Source: Candidatus Methanocomedens sp. (lineage in GTDB: Archaea; Halobacteriota; Methanosarcinia; Methanosarcinales; Methanocomedenaceae). From it: a DNA stretch of 7,260 nt. How positions within the stretch are numbered: the first letter of the stretch is position 1; each line of letters starts with the position of its first letter. The notes under the pieces were generated by a model, which saw only the letters and a list, made by a program, of their open reading frames with translations, ran no database searches and had not been told where the DNA came from. Shown in pieces: positions 5,542 to 7,260 of this stretch. The stretch covers positions 1 to 7,260 of the forward strand of contig PYCK01000071.1 of NCBI GenBank assembly GCA_009649835.1. Reading direction: 5' to 3'. The position numbers and the translations under genes were made by a program.

Positions 5542-6690
5542 TCAGGTGTTAAGATATTCCTCAATCCTGTCCAGACCTTCCCTGATGTTTTCAAGGCTGT
5601 TGGCATATGAGAACCGCAGGTAACCTTGGGCCCCGTCCCCGAAGTCAATGCCCGGAGTCACAGCCACCCCTGCTTCTTCAAGTATACGGCGGCTGAGTTT
5701 TAGGGAATCCTCGCTGAACTCCTTTGCATTGGCAAGCACATAAAACGCCCCTGTCGGTTCACTGCCAATCCCGAACCCCATACCCTTTAGCCGCTGCAGG
5801 ATGTACTTCCTGCGTTTATCGTACGTTGCCACCATTTCCTGTACATAGTCCTGCGGGCCTTCCAGTGCCGCAATGCCTGCATGCTGGACAAAGCTGTTGG
5901 CACAGATAAAGAAGTTCTGCTGTATCTTCTGCAGGGGCCTGATGTATTCGGGCGGTGCGATAAGGTAGCCCAGCCGCCACCCGGTCATGGCAAAGAGTTT
6001 GGAGAAGCCGTTCAGCACAAAAGCGTTGTCTGTGTATTCAAGGATGGAATGGTCTTTGCCCTTGTAGACCAGGCCCTGGTATATCTCATCGGATATTACA
6101 GGAATATCCCCTGCAACTTCGGCCAGTCCCTGCATGGTTTTTGGGTACATGACATGCCCGGTGGGGTTGGCAGGGGAATTGATCAATAATGCCCTGGTAC
6201 GGGGTGTTATCTTCCGGGCTACTGTATCTGGTGTAAGGCTGAACCCTTCGTCTTCCCTGGTATATACAAAAACAGGCCTGCCGTCCATGTATTCCACGAA
6301 ATTGGGATATGCTGAATAATAGGGATTGGACATCACGACCTCATCCCCCTGATCCAGCAGGGCCATGAACAGCATCAGCAGGGCCGGGCTGGTGCCTGAT
6401 GTGATGATGACCTGCCCGCTACTCAAGTCGAGGTTGAACTTTTGGTTGTAGTATCCGGCAACTGATTCTCTTAGCTGGAGCAGTCCCATGCTGTGGGTGT
6501 ACCTGGTCTCGCCTGCCTTTATTGCTTCATAGGCAGCTTCGCTGATATGGGAAGCGGTGGGAAAGTCGGGTATACCTACTTCGAGATGGACAATATCCCT
6601 TCCTGCGCGTTCCAGTTCTTCTGCCCTTTCCAGTACTTCCATTACATAGAATGGCGGTATCCTTGCGGCTTTTTTTGAGAATTTATTCAT
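5542..6690 (-). CDS. PLP-dependent class I/II aminotransferase
   Basis: Cytoplasmic fold-type I aminotransferase that moves an amino group between an amino acid and a 2-oxo acid; the exact substrate cannot be read from the sequence. The 382-residue protein is full length for the aspartate/aromatic aminotransferase (Igamma-like) group. Visible residues are SPANPTG (Asn175), the pyridine-binding Asp201 in ISDEIYQG with Tyr204, the PLP Schiff-base Lys231 in NGFSKLFAMTGWRLGY, phosphate-binding Arg239, and the substrate-carboxylate Arg359 in YLRFSYA. The ATG at 6690 has no Shine-Dalgarno sequence. A TATA-like box about 25 bp upstream fits leaderless translation from this ATG. A large palindrome just beyond the box suggests control by a dimeric regulator. 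Sampled stretches are about 48-63% G+C, richer than the genes after it. It is often annotated simply as an aspartate aminotransferase; I leave the symbol blank. Confidence 0.93.
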   Translation of the reverse strand: MNKFSKKAARIPPFYVMEVLERAEELERAGRDIVHLEVGIPDFPTASHISEAAYEAIKAGETRYTHSMGLLQLRESVAGYYNQKFNLDLSSGQVIITSGTSPALLMLFMALLDQGDEVVMSNPYYSAYPNFVEYMDGRPVFVYTREDEGFSLTPDTVARKITPRTRALLINSPANPTGHVMYPKTMQGLAEVAGDIPVISDEIYQGLVYKGKDHSILEYTDNAFVLNGFSKLFAMTGWRLGYLIAPPEYIRPLQKIQQNFFICANSFVQHAGIAALEGPQDYVQEMVATYDKRRKYILQRLKGMGFGIGSEPTGAFYVLANAKEFSEDSLKLSRRILEEAGVAVTPGIDFGDGAQGYLRFSYANSLENIREGLDRIEEYLNT

Positions 6691-6708
6691 TTGTGTGATG
6701 ATTTTGTC

Positions 6709-6716
6709 GTTTATAG
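6709..6716 (-). promoter_or_regulatory. TATA box of the aminotransferase gene
   Basis: The minus strand reads CTATAAAC, a good archaeal TATA box, preceded by A-rich sequence that could act as a BRE. Its centre is about 23-25 bp before the ATG at 6690. Transcription should therefore begin at or next to the start codon, which fits the lack of a ribosome site. Confidence 0.5.
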
Positions 6717-6731
6717 TCGATAAATTTTGCA

Positions 6732-6759
6732 GATTTTATCGTGTATATACGATAAAATC
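6732..6759. promoter_or_regulatory. 28-bp near-perfect palindrome, candidate operator
   Basis: GATTTTATCG (6732-6741) and CGATAAAATC (6750-6759) are exact reverse complements. The 8-base centre TGTATATA is symmetric except for one pair, so 13 of 14 pairs match. It sits about 16 bp upstream of the aminotransferase TATA box, where archaeal activators commonly bind. A further half-site CGATAAA occurs at 6718-6724, between the palindrome and the gene and abutting the TATA box, where a bound protein could block TBP. The regulator is unknown. Confidence 0.6.
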
Positions 6760-6796
6760 ACTTAATGTTTACATACTGAATGAATATAAATTAAAC

Positions 6797-6817
6797 TGTG
6801 CAGACGGTGTCTGCACA
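6797..6817 (-). terminator. Perfect 9-bp hairpin, possible terminator after RNase HI
   Basis: TGTGCAGAC and GTCTGCACA are exact inverted repeats around a 3-base loop. On the minus strand the hairpin lies about 42 bases after the restored end of the RNase HI gene and is followed by GTTTAATTTATATT, T-rich as in a terminator. It would insulate the aminotransferase promoter from the upstream gene. Confidence 0.5.
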
Positions 6818-6858
6818 ATCTCAATGATCAAGTCGCTGCTTACAATATTCAGCAAATA

Positions 6859-7258
6859 TCAATACCTAGCCCCATCCAGCGCCTCATTCACCAGCCCGTC
6901 AATCCTTGCCAGCCGCCTGTCGGTCCTGCGAACATAGATTGTGTTTGACAGAGCCAAATTTCTTCCTCATCGTCGATACCTTACCGAACAGCGGCTTTAA
7001 ATTCCCGGCCTTCACCCTGTACTGCCCCTTCAACTGCTTAACCAGCAGTTCACTGTCGCTATAATGCTCCACATGATCCTTGCAGTAGCGCACCGCCCGC
7101 TCCAGTGCCGCAATAAGCGCCCGGTATTCTGCTTCGTTGTTAGTGCTCTTCCCGATATATTCAGACTTATCCTTTATGGCATTCAAGTCGGTATCATATA
7201 TCCCCAATCCTGTAGTATTCCGACACATTTATACAGAATAAAATTCTATATATCTACC
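6859..7258 (-). pseudogene. rnhA: Broken RNase HI gene (archaeal type), partial at window edge
   Basis: RNase HI cuts the RNA strand of RNA-DNA hybrids. The longest clean frame (ATG 7228 to TGA 6899, 109 codons) keeps the middle: TNNEAEYRALI with catalytic Glu34 and HYSDSELLVKQL with catalytic Asp58. Before it, the same frame reads IEFYSV, a TAA stop, then MCRN, where functional relatives have a T/S-D-G motif with the first catalytic Asp. So that Asp-Gly pair is replaced by Val-stop. Near 6937 the frame shifts by one base. The other frame then continues as YVRRTDRRLARIDGLVNE to a TGA at 6861-6859, supplying the last catalytic Asp (codon 6900-6898). Two lesions in about 130 codons point to a decayed gene rather than a short working enzyme. 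Assembly error is possible but needs two events. The true start is probably beyond the window. Confidence 0.72.
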
Positions 7259-7260
7259 AC

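Noticed and set aside
6695..6937. 80-codon plus-strand frame across the aminotransferase promoter region
   Set aside because: It runs through the palindrome, the hairpin and antisense to the RNase HI remnant; the peptide is not protein-like.

Overview
The window looks like chromosomal DNA of a euryarchaeon, most likely of the Methanosarcinales / 'Ca. Methanoperedens' type. This is inferred from four things: a citrate synthase-aconitase pair encoding the first oxidative TCA steps, an archaeal-style RNase HI remnant, leaderless-looking promoters with TATA-like boxes about 25 bp upstream of start codons, and a group II intron remnant (group II introns are common in that order). The species cannot be fixed from the sequence alone.

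Layout. Positions 37-3919 (+) hold citrate synthase followed at once by an AcnA-type aconitase, a tight two-gene operon that turns oxaloacetate and acetyl-CoA into isocitrate. Positions 3920-4358 carry no intact gene. They hold the 3' end of a group II intron in antisense (domain V, domain VI with a bulged branch-point A), a short C-terminal fragment that looks like its reverse transcriptase/maturase, a perfect 22-bp palindrome and a long hairpin. Positions 4359-6690 (-) hold three genes in one direction: a class I/II PLP aminotransferase, a small four-cysteine putative zinc-ribbon protein, and a complete RNase III. The last two are 9 bp apart. Upstream of the aminotransferase are a TATA-like box and a nearly perfect 28-bp palindrome that may be an operator. 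Positions 6859-7258 (-) hold a broken RNase HI gene that runs to the window edge: a stop codon replaces the first catalytic Asp-Gly pair, and a frameshift moves the last catalytic Asp out of frame.

The two halves converge on the intron remnant. The left half is ordinary central metabolism. On the right, the most unusual content is an archaeal RNase III with all four catalytic acidic residues and a dsRNA-binding domain, next to an uncharacterised zinc-ribbon protein. I see no CRISPR array, tRNA, rRNA, toxin-antitoxin pair or recognisable defence system. The zinc-ribbon/RNase III pair is the only candidate for an undescribed functional unit, and that idea rests on gene order alone.
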